This document shows positions 18,217-26,746 of a stretch of DNA of 64,000 nt, in pieces. The notes below the pieces were generated by a model that searched no databases, had not been told where the DNA came from, and was given only the letters and a program-made list of their open reading frames with translations. The DNA is taken from positions 62,001-126,000 of the forward strand of contig JBBFLK010000005.1 in assembly GCA_037479115.1 (NCBI GenBank), written 5' to 3'. The position numbers and the translations under genes were made by a program. Each line of letters opens with the position of its first letter. Positions within the stretch are counted from its first letter, which is position 1. The DNA comes from Anaerohalosphaeraceae bacterium. GTDB lineage: Bacteria > Planctomycetota > Phycisphaerae > Sedimentisphaerales > Anaerohalosphaeraceae.

Positions 18217-18608
18217 AGTCTCTCATCCAATCGCATCACGCCGGCGGCATCCGAAGCGGCCTGAGCAGACGCCGGCCCAGTCCACTGGCGAACCATTTCT
18301 TTCCAGTAGCCCACCCCGCCTTCGCGTGTAATCTGCTCTCCCAGAAACATCCAAAACAGGCTTTGAATCTGCTCCCCGAAAGCGGCTTCTTCGCCTTCGT
18401 CTTCCTCGTCGGCCTTCAGGGCTTCCGTGGCCTCTTTCATCTGCTTGAAAATCTGCTGGAGCAGAATTCCTTCAAACTGTTTGGCCGCCTCCTGGATCTC
18501 TCGGGTTTGTCCGGCGGATTCCTGCCGTGTTCCCAGACGCTCCGCCGCCGTCAGGGACGGCAAGGAAGCAGACGGCATCAGGGGCTCGAGGGGAAGGTCC
18601 GCCGCCAT
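18213..18608 (-). CDS. flgJ: Rod-binding (rod-capping) protein, FlgJ N-terminal domain type
   Basis: 131 residues. The core EAAKQFEGILLQQIFKQMKE is the conserved rod-binding motif of FlgJ, followed by a short acidic stretch and QIQSLFWMFLGEQITREGG. It lacks the C-terminal muramidase domain of enterobacterial FlgJ, as is common outside gammaproteobacteria, so peptidoglycan cutting would need another enzyme. The ATG at 18606-18608 has GGAG eight bases upstream and overlaps the flgI stop (TGATG); a GTG one codon earlier is an alternative. It acts in the periplasm as cap for rod assembly. Confidence 0.85.
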   Translation of the reverse strand: MAADLPLEPLMPSASLPSLTAAERLGTRQESAGQTREIQEAAKQFEGILLQQIFKQMKEATEALKADEEDEGEEAAFGEQIQSLFWMFLGEQITREGGVGYWKEMVRQWTGPASAQAASDAAGVMRLDERL

Positions 18609-19750
18609 CACATCATCTCCAGTCTGGCCTGCAGGGCGCCGGCCCGATTCAGCGAATCGAAAATGGAAATCAGGTCCCGCGGCGACGCCCCGATGGCATT
18701 CAGCGCCCTCGCCAGCTCCTCGACCGTTACCGCTCGCGGAACGGGAATCAGATATCCCTGACGCTCCTCCACCGAAAGGGCCGAATCATCAATAACCACC
18801 GTCGTAGCCGAATCCGTAAACGGCGTGGTCGGCTGTGAAACATACTGCTGCTCTTTGATTTTCACCACCAGGTCTCCCTGCGCGACGGCCGTTTCCGAAA
18901 TGCTCACCGTCCCGCCGACCACAATCGTCCCCGTGCGCTCATTGATTACCACAATCCCCGGCAGATCCACCTCCACCTCCAGCTGCAGCAATGAATCCAC
19001 AAATTTCAGAATGTCCGCATCCGGCACTGCATCCGGAATCCGCACCCGAATTGTGCCCGGGTCCTCCGCAAAGGCACAGTCCGGATACAGCCGGTCGATG
19101 GCCGCCCGAATCCGCTGGGCCGTCGTAAAGTTGTGATGCCGAAGCGACAGCGTAATATACCGCTGATTGCCGATCAGCTGGACAAACCGTGACGTTTCCG
19201 CCCGCTCCACATACGCTCCGTTCGGAATCCGCCCGACCGTCGGATGATTCTTGGCCACCCTGCTGCCGGTTTTGCCCTCCACCGTCCACGAACTGGTCGA
19301 AACCGCCGCCACGCGGGCCACGGCATACACCTCTCCATCCAGACCTTTGAGCTCCGTCGCCAGCAGCGTGCCGCCCTGCAGACTCTTGGCCGGCCCCAGT
19401 GCCGAAATGTGAATGTCAATCAGCGCCCCTTCCCGGTCCCACGGCCCCAGCTCCGCCGTGACCATCACCAGTGCAATATTCTCCGACCGCAGCATCTCCG
19501 GCGACAGACTCACCTGCCCTTCCCGCTGCAGCAGACTCGTGAGCATCTGCGCACTGGGCAGCGAACCGTCCCCCGTTCCGTTCAGCCCCACCACCAGCCC
19601 GGTGCCGAACAGCGGGTTGCCCCGAATCCCGTGCACCTGCACGATGTCCGCCACCCGCGCCGAAAAGGCCGCCGCCGTCCATCCCGCCAGACAAACCGCC
19701 GCCGCCAGATTCTGTATTCCGCTCCGTCTTTTCATCCTTTGAATCCTCAT
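18608..19750 (-). CDS. flgI: Flagellar P-ring protein
   Basis: 380 residues starting with a basic N-terminus and a hydrophobic signal peptide (about 11-31, cleavage near AFSA). FlgI signatures follow: VHGIRGNPLFGTGLVVGLNG, then GDG near 63, and VVVNERTGTIVVGG-like strand IVVINERTGTIVVGGTVSIS. The C-terminus (VEELARALNAIGASPRDLIS) is typical. FlgI assembles the bushing ring in the peptidoglycan layer. The first ATG overlaps the flgH stop. A second ATG five codons in (MKRRSG) also suits the signal peptide. The presence of FlgH and FlgI means a diderm envelope. Confidence 0.95.
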   Translation of the reverse strand: MRIQRMKRRSGIQNLAAAVCLAGWTAAAFSARVADIVQVHGIRGNPLFGTGLVVGLNGTGDGSLPSAQMLTSLLQREGQVSLSPEMLRSENIALVMVTAELGPWDREGALIDIHISALGPAKSLQGGTLLATELKGLDGEVYAVARVAAVSTSSWTVEGKTGSRVAKNHPTVGRIPNGAYVERAETSRFVQLIGNQRYITLSLRHHNFTTAQRIRAAIDRLYPDCAFAEDPGTIRVRIPDAVPDADILKFVDSLLQLEVEVDLPGIVVINERTGTIVVGGTVSISETAVAQGDLVVKIKEQQYVSQPTTPFTDSATTVVIDDSALSVEERQGYLIPVPRAVTVEELARALNAIGASPRDLISIFDSLNRAGALQARLEMM

Positions 19751-20391
19751 CAGAACGGCCAGATTTTATCCAAAAACTTCCCCAGCCAGCCGGGCTTGGT
19801 GAAATCCTTCGTGACGCCTTCGTTGACGGCCACCATCTGGAAATTCGCCACCTGCTCGCTGCGAACGGTATTGTCAAACCGAATATCCCGCGGACGAACA
19901 ATTCCGCTGACCTGAATCGTCTGCATATCCCCGTTGACCTCGCGCGTCCGCGTTCCCATCACCACCAGATTGCCGTTCGGGTGGATGTCCATCACCACCA
20001 CCGTAATCCGGTCTTCAATCTTCCGTTCATCCTTGTAGTCCGACTTGCCGCTTAAACTTTTCTTGGAATCCAAATCGACCTTCACCTTGCTGACGCTCGG
20101 AAGCACATGCCCAATGGAGATGTCATCGCCGCCGACTTCAAAACTTCGTTCGCTGCTGCGGCTTAAATCCTGCTTGACCTTGTTGTCCACTTTATGGCTT
20201 TCGCTGATGACAATCGTCAGCACATCGCCGATTTGGTTGGCCTTGTCATCCGCATACAGCGGCTTGGCATTCGCTGCCCGCTTGGCCCAGATTGACCCGG
20301 CCTGAACCGGCAGGCAAAGCAGACAGGCAAGTCCCGCCGCCGCCAAAAACCACCATTCCCATCCATACTTTTGCTGCCGACCTGTCTTCAT
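19750..20391 (-). CDS. flgH: Flagellar L-ring protein, apparently without a lipobox
   Basis: 213 residues. FlgH motifs are present: YADDKANQIGDVLTIVISES, then a beta-rich core ending VSGIVRPRDIRFDNTVRSEQ. The start at 20389-20391 (MKTGRQQ) overlaps the flgA stop (ATGA) and has GGGAG upstream; the longer frame to 20409 is less likely. The signal peptide (GLACLLCLPVQAGS) has two Cys residues, but neither sits in a standard L-[AS]-[GA]-C lipobox. The protein therefore may be cleaved by signal peptidase I at VQA-GS instead of being a lipoprotein as in enterobacteria. It forms the outer-membrane ring of the basal body. Confidence 0.92.
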   Translation of the reverse strand: MKTGRQQKYGWEWWFLAAAGLACLLCLPVQAGSIWAKRAANAKPLYADDKANQIGDVLTIVISESHKVDNKVKQDLSRSSERSFEVGGDDISIGHVLPSVSKVKVDLDSKKSLSGKSDYKDERKIEDRITVVVMDIHPNGNLVVMGTRTREVNGDMQTIQVSGIVRPRDIRFDNTVRSEQVANFQMVAVNEGVTKDFTKPGWLGKFLDKIWPF

Positions 20392-21362
20392 TGATTCTCC
20401 CTTTCCCAAATGGGCTGAACGGTTCCGTCCGCCATCACCCGCCCCAGCACAATCCGCTCCTCCGGCCGCTGCCCGCGCCGGACGCGAATGATTTGTCCTT
20501 CCGCACCGTCATCGAGCGCCTCGCCGACGGCGGTAATCTGCATCAGGCCTGTGTCAATTTTCAAGACCACTTTCTGACGCCGCTGAACCAGAATCGGCGG
20601 CGCCGGCTTCTGAAGCCACGACGGCTGAATCGCCGTGCCGGCCGAAATCGCCCGACGGGCCGTCATCCCCACCACCTCCGACAGCTCGACCGTCTGCGGT
20701 TCCGGCGTTTCAGAAACCTCCGCTCGCACCGCCTGAGCGGAAATCACCTGGCCGACGGCGATGTCCAAAGCCGCAATCACCCGGCGGCTGCGAAACCGAA
20801 CTTCGAAAGGAATCTGAATCCGGCTGATTTCCCGCCCCTCCCGGCGAAACGACAGAATCACAGTCCGCCGGCCCGGCGTTCGGTCGCTTGCGAGCATCGG
20901 AACAACCTGGCAGCCGGACTCCGATTCGAGCACACGTCCGGACGGGGTCGTAAGGGCCTGCCCGATAATCACATCCTGTCCGGCCAGCTGAGACTGAAGA
21001 TACGCCCGGGCCGTCTCCATCAGCTCGGAACCGCTCAGCGTTTGTCCTTTGCGGCTGACGACAACCCGCTCCGCCCCCATCAGACGAATCTTTTCGGAGG
21101 GAATCTTCCCGTCCGCAAGACAGCTGCGAATGGTCGCCTGGTCCAGTGTAATCTGCTGACCCGGCATCGAAAAACGCCCCAGCGGAACCCTTCGAACCGC
21201 CTCGGCCAGCTCGGCAGAACCCTGCAGCAGGCCGATTTGCCCCAGTTCAATCACCTCCGTGTCCACCTGAGCGGTTCGCGGCAGATAAATCTCCAGTCCG
21301 GCCTCTTTCGACACCGCTCCCAGCCAAACCGCACTGCACAAAAGCACCCAAAGTCTCATCAT
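20388..21362 (-). CDS. flgA: P-ring assembly chaperone FlgA with SAF domain
   Basis: 324 residues with a short signal peptide (MMRLWVLLCSAVWLGAVS). The C-terminal part (about 195-320) is the SAF/FlgA domain: DIAVGQVISAQAVRAEVSET, then VVGMTARRAISAGTAI and the ending QKVVLKIDTGLMQITAVGEA, DGAEGQIIRVR. FlgA is the periplasmic chaperone needed for FlgI polymerisation. The N-terminal 190 residues are longer than in E. coli FlgA (about 220 in total) and may form an extra beta domain. It lies between flgG and flgH. Confidence 0.88.
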   Translation of the reverse strand: MMRLWVLLCSAVWLGAVSKEAGLEIYLPRTAQVDTEVIELGQIGLLQGSAELAEAVRRVPLGRFSMPGQQITLDQATIRSCLADGKIPSEKIRLMGAERVVVSRKGQTLSGSELMETARAYLQSQLAGQDVIIGQALTTPSGRVLESESGCQVVPMLASDRTPGRRTVILSFRREGREISRIQIPFEVRFRSRRVIAALDIAVGQVISAQAVRAEVSETPEPQTVELSEVVGMTARRAISAGTAIQPSWLQKPAPPILVQRRQKVVLKIDTGLMQITAVGEALDDGAEGQIIRVRRGQRPEERIVLGRVMADGTVQPIWERENQ

Positions 21363-21377
21363 CTCACCTGTTTGCGA

Positions 21378-22160
21378 TTACCGAATCAGCTGACTGAGCT
21401 GCTGGAGCATATTGTCCCCTGTGCGAATGCAGCGGGAATTGATTTCATAGCCCCGCTGTGCCGTAATCAGGTTCACCAGCTCCTGCACCATTTCCACATT
21501 CGATTTTTCCAGATACATCGACAGAATCGTTCCGTAGCCGTTCTGGCCGGCCTGACCGGCCACCGCCGCCCCGCTGGCCTCGGTTTCCCGGTACAGATTG
21601 TCCCCTTCCGCACTCAGCCCGGCCGGGTTCGGAAAGCGGTACAGTTCAATCATTCCGACCACCTGCACCCCCGACGGCGTCTGGACCGTCACCGTCCCGT
21701 CCGTCCCAATATCCACCGCCATCGCATCCGACGGAATGGTAATCCCGGGACTGAGCTGGTAGCCGTTGGCCGTCACCAGATAGCCGTTGGCGTCCTTCTG
21801 AAAGGCACCGTCTCGAGTGTACCGCAGCTCCCCGTTCGGCAGCGTCACCTGGAAAAACCCTTCTCCCTGGATTGCCATATCCAGCTCGTTGCCGGTATTT
21901 TCCAGGGTTCCCGGTGTAAACACCCGGCTGGTGGAGGCAATTTTGACGCCGCTGCCGACCTCCAGTCCGCTGGGGGCCGTCACACCGGACGTCACCTCGC
22001 GGTCGGCCTGACGCAGCTTCAGATACAGCAAATCCTGAAAATTCACACACGACCGCTTGAACCCGTTCGTATTGACGTTGGCCAGATTGTGCGCAATGAT
22101 GTCCACCATCGTCTGCTGGGCATCCATGCCGGTGGCCGCCGTGGAAAAAGCACGAAGCAT
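21378..22160 (-). CDS. flgG: Flagellar distal rod protein
   Basis: 260 residues. The N-terminus (MLRAFSTAATGMDAQQTMVD, then IIAHNLANVNTNGFKRS) has the NLANxNTxGFK signature. GNELDMAIQGEGFFQVTLPNGELRYTRDGAF is the standard D1 region, split here only in this description. The C-terminus (SNVEMVQELVNLITAQRGYE) completes the D0 coil. FlgG forms the distal rod that spans the periplasm to the L/P rings. Length equals the family norm. AAAGGAG precedes the ATG. Confidence 0.96.
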   Translation of the reverse strand: MLRAFSTAATGMDAQQTMVDIIAHNLANVNTNGFKRSCVNFQDLLYLKLRQADREVTSGVTAPSGLEVGSGVKIASTSRVFTPGTLENTGNELDMAIQGEGFFQVTLPNGELRYTRDGAFQKDANGYLVTANGYQLSPGITIPSDAMAVDIGTDGTVTVQTPSGVQVVGMIELYRFPNPAGLSAEGDNLYRETEASGAAVAGQAGQNGYGTILSMYLEKSNVEMVQELVNLITAQRGYEINSRCIRTGDNMLQQLSQLIR

Positions 22161-22174
22161 AATTGATTCTCCTT

Positions 22175-22915
22175 TCAGGTATTGACTGCTGACAACACCG
22201 CCTGTGAGTTCTCCCGCTGCCGGCGGAGCACATTCATATTCGCCTCATACAGCCGCGAGAGGGTCAACATATTGACCATTTCCTGAACCAGCTGAACATT
22301 GGACCCTTCCTGATAGCCCTGGCGAACCTTCACACCGGCCGCCGGAGCCGGCTCCAGCCCCGCCGGAGCGGCAAAAACCCCGAATCCGGAAGGAATCAGC
22401 TGCCCTTCCTTGTCTCCGAAATCCGCCAGACGAAGCCGGCCCGCCTCCACCCCGCCGACGCGAACAACCCCGTCCAGCGAAATCTGAATGTCCGCTCCGA
22501 AGGCGTCCGCGGGCACATGAATCGGCCCGTTTTCGCCGGCTACAATCCGTCCCTGGCTGTCCGTCAGCTGCCCGAGGGCGTTGATTTGCAGACAGCCGTT
22601 GCGGGTGTACATCGGACCGTCCGGCGTCTGCACCGTCAGAAAACCCCGTCCTTCCAGCGCCACATCCAGCGGATTGCCCGTCTGAATCAGCCGTCCCTGG
22701 GAAAAATCAATCTCCTGGCGAGTCTGAATTGGGTTGCTGCGCAGCGAACGCTCGCCCGAAAGGGCCTCCAGCGTCTTTTGGTACTCCTGCTCAAAGGTCA
22801 GCACGCGGCGCTTAAAGCCCGCCGTCTGCGCATTGGCGGCGTTGTGCGCCGTCACCTCCAGCTGCCGAGCCAGACTGTTCAACCCCGATGCAATGCGTTC
22901 CGCTCCGTCTATCAT
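22175..22915 (-). CDS. flgF: Flagellar proximal rod protein FlgF
   Basis: 246 residues, a second FlgF/FlgG-type rod protein. The N-terminus (LEVTAHNAANAQTAGFKRRV) has a modified NNxANxxTxGFK signature, and the middle (GNPLDVALEGRGFLTVQTPD) and C-terminus (GSNVQLVQEMVNMLTLSRLY) are standard. FlgF lies below FlgG in the rod. Its ATG overlaps the stop of the PilZ gene (ATGA) and flgG follows after 14 bases, the usual FlgF-FlgG pairing. It is more divergent than FlgG. Confidence 0.9.
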   Translation of the reverse strand: MIDGAERIASGLNSLARQLEVTAHNAANAQTAGFKRRVLTFEQEYQKTLEALSGERSLRSNPIQTRQEIDFSQGRLIQTGNPLDVALEGRGFLTVQTPDGPMYTRNGCLQINALGQLTDSQGRIVAGENGPIHVPADAFGADIQISLDGVVRVGGVEAGRLRLADFGDKEGQLIPSGFGVFAAPAGLEPAPAAGVKVRQGYQEGSNVQLVQEMVNMLTLSRLYEANMNVLRRQRENSQAVLSAVNT

Positions 22916-24117
22916 CCGACAGAAACCTCCGTCTGAGTTTCCGCTTTCTCTTCGTCCATAACATCCTCTTCTCCAGCTCCCTCCAGACCCTGTTCAATCG
23001 CCGCCTGATTGGTCAGACGAATCATTTCATCCTCGCTGCGGGCATCCAGTCCAATCAGCTCCGCCACACAGAACGGTCCGGTTCCGCTGCGTCCGACCCG
23101 CTGAATTTCCGCAATATCCTGCACCACACGCCCCGGCTCCACCTCGAAAATCACCAGAACCCGCTCCCGTCTATTGACATTCAGCCCGCCGCGAATCCGA
23201 AGCGTAGGCCCCGAAAACTCCACCACCTCCGCCTGCTGAAAGACCGGCATAGCGGGCTTGTCCGTCTGAACAAACACCGGAAACTTTGCCACCCAAATCG
23301 GCTGATGCAGCGGCACCCGGACAAACCGCCGGCGGTTGAGATACCGCGCATGGTCCACATGACAGACCTTCAGACGGGCCCCTTCACAGCTGATGACCAC
23401 CACATCAAATCCCCACAGAACCGACCCAATCATGTATTGAAGCGTGCAGGCGTCTCCCGCCTTCAGCGGAAACGGAACCGTCCCGTCCAGTACAAGCCCT
23501 GTCACTTCGTTGGACACCACTTTGGCCCGGTACTCCCGATTCTCCAGAGACAGGGCAGGAACCACGGCGATTTCCGCCTCCAACGGAATCTGCCGGCTGG
23601 TCAGATACTGACTGCGTCGGGTTCGGCTTCGGGTCGTGCCGCCGGTCTTGACAAACCCGATTTTGTGCTTGATCGACTCAATCACGGCCACCTGTCGTTT
23701 CCGCTGCTCCTCATCGGCGGCCGCCGCCAGCGTCCGCCGCAGCAGCCGCGCCATCCCCGCCTCAAACTCCTGCGGACGGAAATAGATATTCACCAGCTGC
23801 CGGACATGAGCCTGACGGGCAATCAGCAGCAGCACTTCCCGCTCCTCCGGCGTCAGCCCGAACAGGACGGCTTTTTCTTCAAACAGACGAAGCTGCTTTT
23901 GCCGCTCCCGCTCCCGCTGCTGCAGACGAATCGCCGCCAGAATCAGCAGCAGAACCGCAATCATCGACCAGCCCAGGATAATAAACCACTTGTTGGTCAG
24001 CAGAGCCGTCAGCCCCGACTGGCCGCCGCGCTCCATCTGGCGCATCGCCTCAAACCGCTCATACGGCGACAGACCCGCCAGAAACAGCACCATCGGTTGA
24101 AGACAGCCCCAAACCAT
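22912..24117 (-). CDS. Membrane-anchored PilZ-like protein in the hook-basal body operon
   Basis: 401 residues. A transmembrane helix lies near 43-64 (KWFIILGWSMIAVLLLILAA), followed by a charged helical linker to about 150. The C-terminal half reads as a YcgR-N-like plus PilZ pair: an RRFVRVPL segment near 258-266 gives the RxxxR c-di-GMP motif, and a later VVEFSGPTLRIRGG is a degenerate D/N-x-S-x-x-G. PilZ proteins bind c-di-GMP and, like YcgR, can brake flagellar rotation. Its place between flgE and flgF and the GGDEF protein at 33542 fit such a role. Binding ability is uncertain because the second motif is altered. Confidence 0.65.
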   Translation of the reverse strand: MVWGCLQPMVLFLAGLSPYERFEAMRQMERGGQSGLTALLTNKWFIILGWSMIAVLLLILAAIRLQQRERERQKQLRLFEEKAVLFGLTPEEREVLLLIARQAHVRQLVNIYFRPQEFEAGMARLLRRTLAAAADEEQRKRQVAVIESIKHKIGFVKTGGTTRSRTRRSQYLTSRQIPLEAEIAVVPALSLENREYRAKVVSNEVTGLVLDGTVPFPLKAGDACTLQYMIGSVLWGFDVVVISCEGARLKVCHVDHARYLNRRRFVRVPLHQPIWVAKFPVFVQTDKPAMPVFQQAEVVEFSGPTLRIRGGLNVNRRERVLVIFEVEPGRVVQDIAEIQRVGRSGTGPFCVAELIGLDARSEDEMIRLTNQAAIEQGLEGAGEEDVMDEEKAETQTEVSVG

Positions 24118-24134
24118 TAGGCCTTTTTCCTTTT

Positions 24135-25859
24135 TTACCGAATCAAATTGGTCAGTTCACGCAGCACATCGTTGGCCACCCGAATCGTCCGGGCGTTCGC
24201 CTGATAGCCGTTCTGGGCCTGCATCAGCGTCACAAACTCCGTCGCAATATCCACATTCGACTGCTCCAGACTCTGGCCGGTCAGCTTTCCCGCCCCGCCT
24301 GTTGCCGCCATCGTGGCAATCGGTTCCCCGGAGTTGGCCGTCGGCATAAAGTAGCCGTTGCCGATCGCTTCCAGACCGCCCGGGTTCTGGAAAATTCCGA
24401 TTTGAATCGCTGCAATGTTCACCCGCACCCCGTTGGTAAACGTCCCGACAATCATCCCCGTCTGGTCAATTGTAATGTTCGAAAGGGCTCCGGCTGCATA
24501 ACCGTCCTGCGTCAGGGCCGCTGCACTCGACTGCTGGGAGGCAAACTGCGTCAGACCGGTAAACTCCCCCGGGGTTCCCAGAATCAGACGAATCGTCTGA
24601 ATCGATGACGGATTGCTGGTAAACTGCACTCCGATGACCGCCTCCTCCCCGGGCCGTGAAATTCCCTTAAACGAACCGTCCGGATTGAACTCAATCCCGG
24701 ATATCCGACGGTTCAGCGCGCTGGAGTTATGGATGTCATAGGTATCCCACGACCCCCTCAGTTCACCGGTAATTGAATCAATCACCAAATCCCAAGTATT
24801 GGTCGTGTTGGTCTTGACAAACGTGCCGCTGAGCACGTGCTGCTCGCCCATGTTGTCATAGACCGTAATCTTGAAGTTCTTGGTATCGTTGCCGCCGATG
24901 GACACATAATCAAAAAACGTCGGCAGCTGGAACGCATCCGCACCGGCCGGCTCATACGTCATCCCGGTAATCATCGCCAGGTTATACCCCGCCTGATTGG
25001 CCGTAATGACTATCTTTCCGTCTGAATTCAGCGTCGCCGTCGAATTGCTGAACATCGCTGTAATCTGGTCCAGCAAATCCTGCACGGTAGGCCCGGAGCC
25101 GGGGTCCGCCCCCTCTATCGTGATGTAATCCGTAAAAGGCGTACCATCCTCCAGAGTCCCCGTTACGGCAATTCGGCTGGTCTGTCCGGCCGGCAGCGGC
25201 ACAGTCCACTGGTCCAGGTCCGACAAGAAAGTATTCGCCGTCGCCACCCGCTCGCCGCCGCCGGTGGTAAAGGCCGTGTTGGCCATAATCTTATTCACCG
25301 TCGCCGCCGTGCTTTCCGCCGACGCACGCAGGTTGCCGTTGAGCGTAATTTCCGTCGTCGCCCGGGCCGGCATCGAAGCATCCCACGGGATGCGGATATT
25401 CGAGTCGCCTACTGTCTGAAAGCCCTCCGCCTCCCCGTAGTTGCCGATCCGCTGCACCCGGTATCCCGTCGCCGGGTCCACCAGCATATTTCTTGCATCC
25501 ACGGCAAAGGACCCGATGCGGGTATAGACATTCTGCAGCCCGTTGTTCAGAACAAAATAACCCGAGCCGTCGATTGCCACATCCAAATCCTGACCGGTCG
25601 AGACGATATTCCCCTGGGTCGTGTTCACCCGAATCGAGGCAATCCCCACGCCGCTGCCCATCTGCTGCGGATTCACCCCGCCCAGACTGTTTGACGGACC
25701 GCTGGCACGCTTGAGGGTCTGACTGAGCAGCTCCGCAAATGTCACCGAACTGCTCTTAAACCCGATGGTGTTCACATTCGCCAGGTTGTTGCCCGCCACA
25801 TCCAGCATCGCCTGATGGGCCTTCAATCCCGATACCCCTGCTGATAGCGCCGAACCCAT
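24135..25859 (-). CDS. flgE: Flagellar hook protein
   Basis: 574 residues. The N-terminus (MGSALSAGVSGLKAHQAMLD, then VAGNNLANVNTIGFKSS) has the NNLANxNTxGFK signature. GQDLDVAIDGSGYFVLNNGL marks D1 and the C-terminus (QSNVDIATEFVTLMQAQNGY) closes the D0 domain. It is longer than E. coli FlgE (about 400) because of a Thr/Asn-rich surface region (about 190-330). The hook is the flexible joint outside the outer membrane. It lies 18 bases after flgD, whose product is the hook cap. Confidence 0.95.
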   Translation of the reverse strand: MGSALSAGVSGLKAHQAMLDVAGNNLANVNTIGFKSSSVTFAELLSQTLKRASGPSNSLGGVNPQQMGSGVGIASIRVNTTQGNIVSTGQDLDVAIDGSGYFVLNNGLQNVYTRIGSFAVDARNMLVDPATGYRVQRIGNYGEAEGFQTVGDSNIRIPWDASMPARATTEITLNGNLRASAESTAATVNKIMANTAFTTGGGERVATANTFLSDLDQWTVPLPAGQTSRIAVTGTLEDGTPFTDYITIEGADPGSGPTVQDLLDQITAMFSNSTATLNSDGKIVITANQAGYNLAMITGMTYEPAGADAFQLPTFFDYVSIGGNDTKNFKITVYDNMGEQHVLSGTFVKTNTTNTWDLVIDSITGELRGSWDTYDIHNSSALNRRISGIEFNPDGSFKGISRPGEEAVIGVQFTSNPSSIQTIRLILGTPGEFTGLTQFASQQSSAAALTQDGYAAGALSNITIDQTGMIVGTFTNGVRVNIAAIQIGIFQNPGGLEAIGNGYFMPTANSGEPIATMAATGGAGKLTGQSLEQSNVDIATEFVTLMQAQNGYQANARTIRVANDVLRELTNLIR

Positions 25860-25877
25860 ATGAGTACTCCTTGTGGA

Positions 25878-26312
25878 TTATTGAATGCTGTTAACCTGAT
25901 CCAGAGTCACGTTGACAGTCTCCAGTGCCGAACCGTTCAGAGGATTTTTTGCCTCCACCTGCAAAACCGGCTCGCCGCTGACAAACCGAATCCCCTTGAC
26001 ACTTCCCTCCAGGGATTGCTGATAAGTATCGCTGAAAAACGTAATTGTATGCCCCAGCAGCGAACGGGCATATTCAATCTCCGCCATCAGCATCGCTCCG
26101 GCAAATCCGACATTCATCCGGCTGATGGTCTGGTTGATGGTTTCCAGATTGCTGTTCATCTTTTCCGTCAGTTCCAACTGGGTAAACTGGGCAAGCTGCG
26201 CCGCCATCTGATGGTTGTCCATTGGTTCCAGCGGATTCTGATACTGAAGTTCCGTCACCAGCAGCTTCATAAAATCCAGTTTTTGTTCTGCCGCAGACTG
26301 AATCGAGGGCAT
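25878..26312 (-). CDS. flgD: Flagellar hook capping protein, short form
   Basis: 144 residues from the ATG at 26310-26312, which has GGAAG upstream; the frame runs on to 26360 without support. The N-terminal core (FMKLLVTELQYQNPLEPMDN, then HQMAAQLAQFTQLE) is the diagnostic FlgD motif. The remaining 70 residues form a small beta region (GHTITFFSDTYQQSLEGSVK). FlgD is usually about 220 residues, so the FnIII-like insertion is probably missing here. It is the first gene of the hook operon, about 60 bases downstream of a sigma-54 promoter. Confidence 0.9.
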   Translation of the reverse strand: MPSIQSAAEQKLDFMKLLVTELQYQNPLEPMDNHQMAAQLAQFTQLELTEKMNSNLETINQTISRMNVGFAGAMLMAEIEYARSLLGHTITFFSDTYQQSLEGSVKGIRFVSGEPVLQVEAKNPLNGSALETVNVTLDQVNSIQ

Positions 26313-26746
26313 TTGGTTTCCTTCCCAAAAAAAATCCGTCAAAAGGTCTTCACGTTCCAAAGAAGATTTCCTTGCAACATCTATGCCAGATGCCCGACTG
26401 CTGAATCCGTAAAAGTTCTAACCTTCTCAAAAAAAGAAACTTAAATATTTTCTTCACGAAACGACGCCGGTCTCTCCACCCGCTTTAGCAAGGCAAAAAT
26501 TTTCGCACCTGTCGGAAAATTATTCCTCCTGTTCTGCTCCAATCAACGCCGCATCATTCTTCCATACCTTCCGGAATAAGTCCGATAACTTTGCCACAGA
26601 ACCCCTTTCATCCGCCTGCCGCCGCGCGGGTTTTGAATTATTGGACCGTCCCATAATTTATTAAAGTTTCCTATTTCCGCCTGCCGATGGTAGCAGTACG
26701 CTGATTTGAACAAACTGAGGATGAACCGTTCCGTGAGTAAGTGCAT
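26313..26746. other. Divergent regulatory region between flgD and the sigma-54 activator gene
   Basis: This 434-base gap holds the sigma-54 promoter for flgD (26372-26388) and presumably the promoter of the plus-strand activator gene. On the plus strand TAAAGTTT (26662-26669) and GCCGATGG (26683-26690) look like sigma-28 elements, but the spacer is two bases too long. No reading frame here has coding character. Binding sites for the activator would be expected between about 26400 and 26560, but I cannot define one. Confidence 0.5.
26372..26388 (-). promoter_or_regulatory. Sigma-54 promoter for the flgD hook-basal body operon
   Basis: Minus strand reads TGGCATAGATGTTGCAA. The -24 TGGCA and -12 TTGCA elements have the exact spacing of the sigma-54 consensus (TGGCACG-N4-TTGCW), with two mismatches in the less conserved part of the -24 box. 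Transcription would start near 26362, about 50 bases before the flgD ATG. A sigma-54 activator gene lies next to it. Confidence 0.8.

Noticed and set aside
20292-22166. 624-codon plus-strand frame opposite flgA/flgG
   Set aside because: Rich in His, Arg and Pro, no domain, and opposite two certain flagellar genes.
22888-24120. 410-codon plus-strand frame opposite the PilZ gene
   Set aside because: Almost exact mirror of the real gene, with His/Gln/Arg-rich composition typical of an antisense frame.
26662-26690. TAAAGTTT ... GCCGATGG as sigma-28 promoter for the FleQ-like gene
   Set aside because: Both boxes look good but the spacer is two bases longer than the FliA optimum, and a master regulator under a late sigma factor would be unusual.
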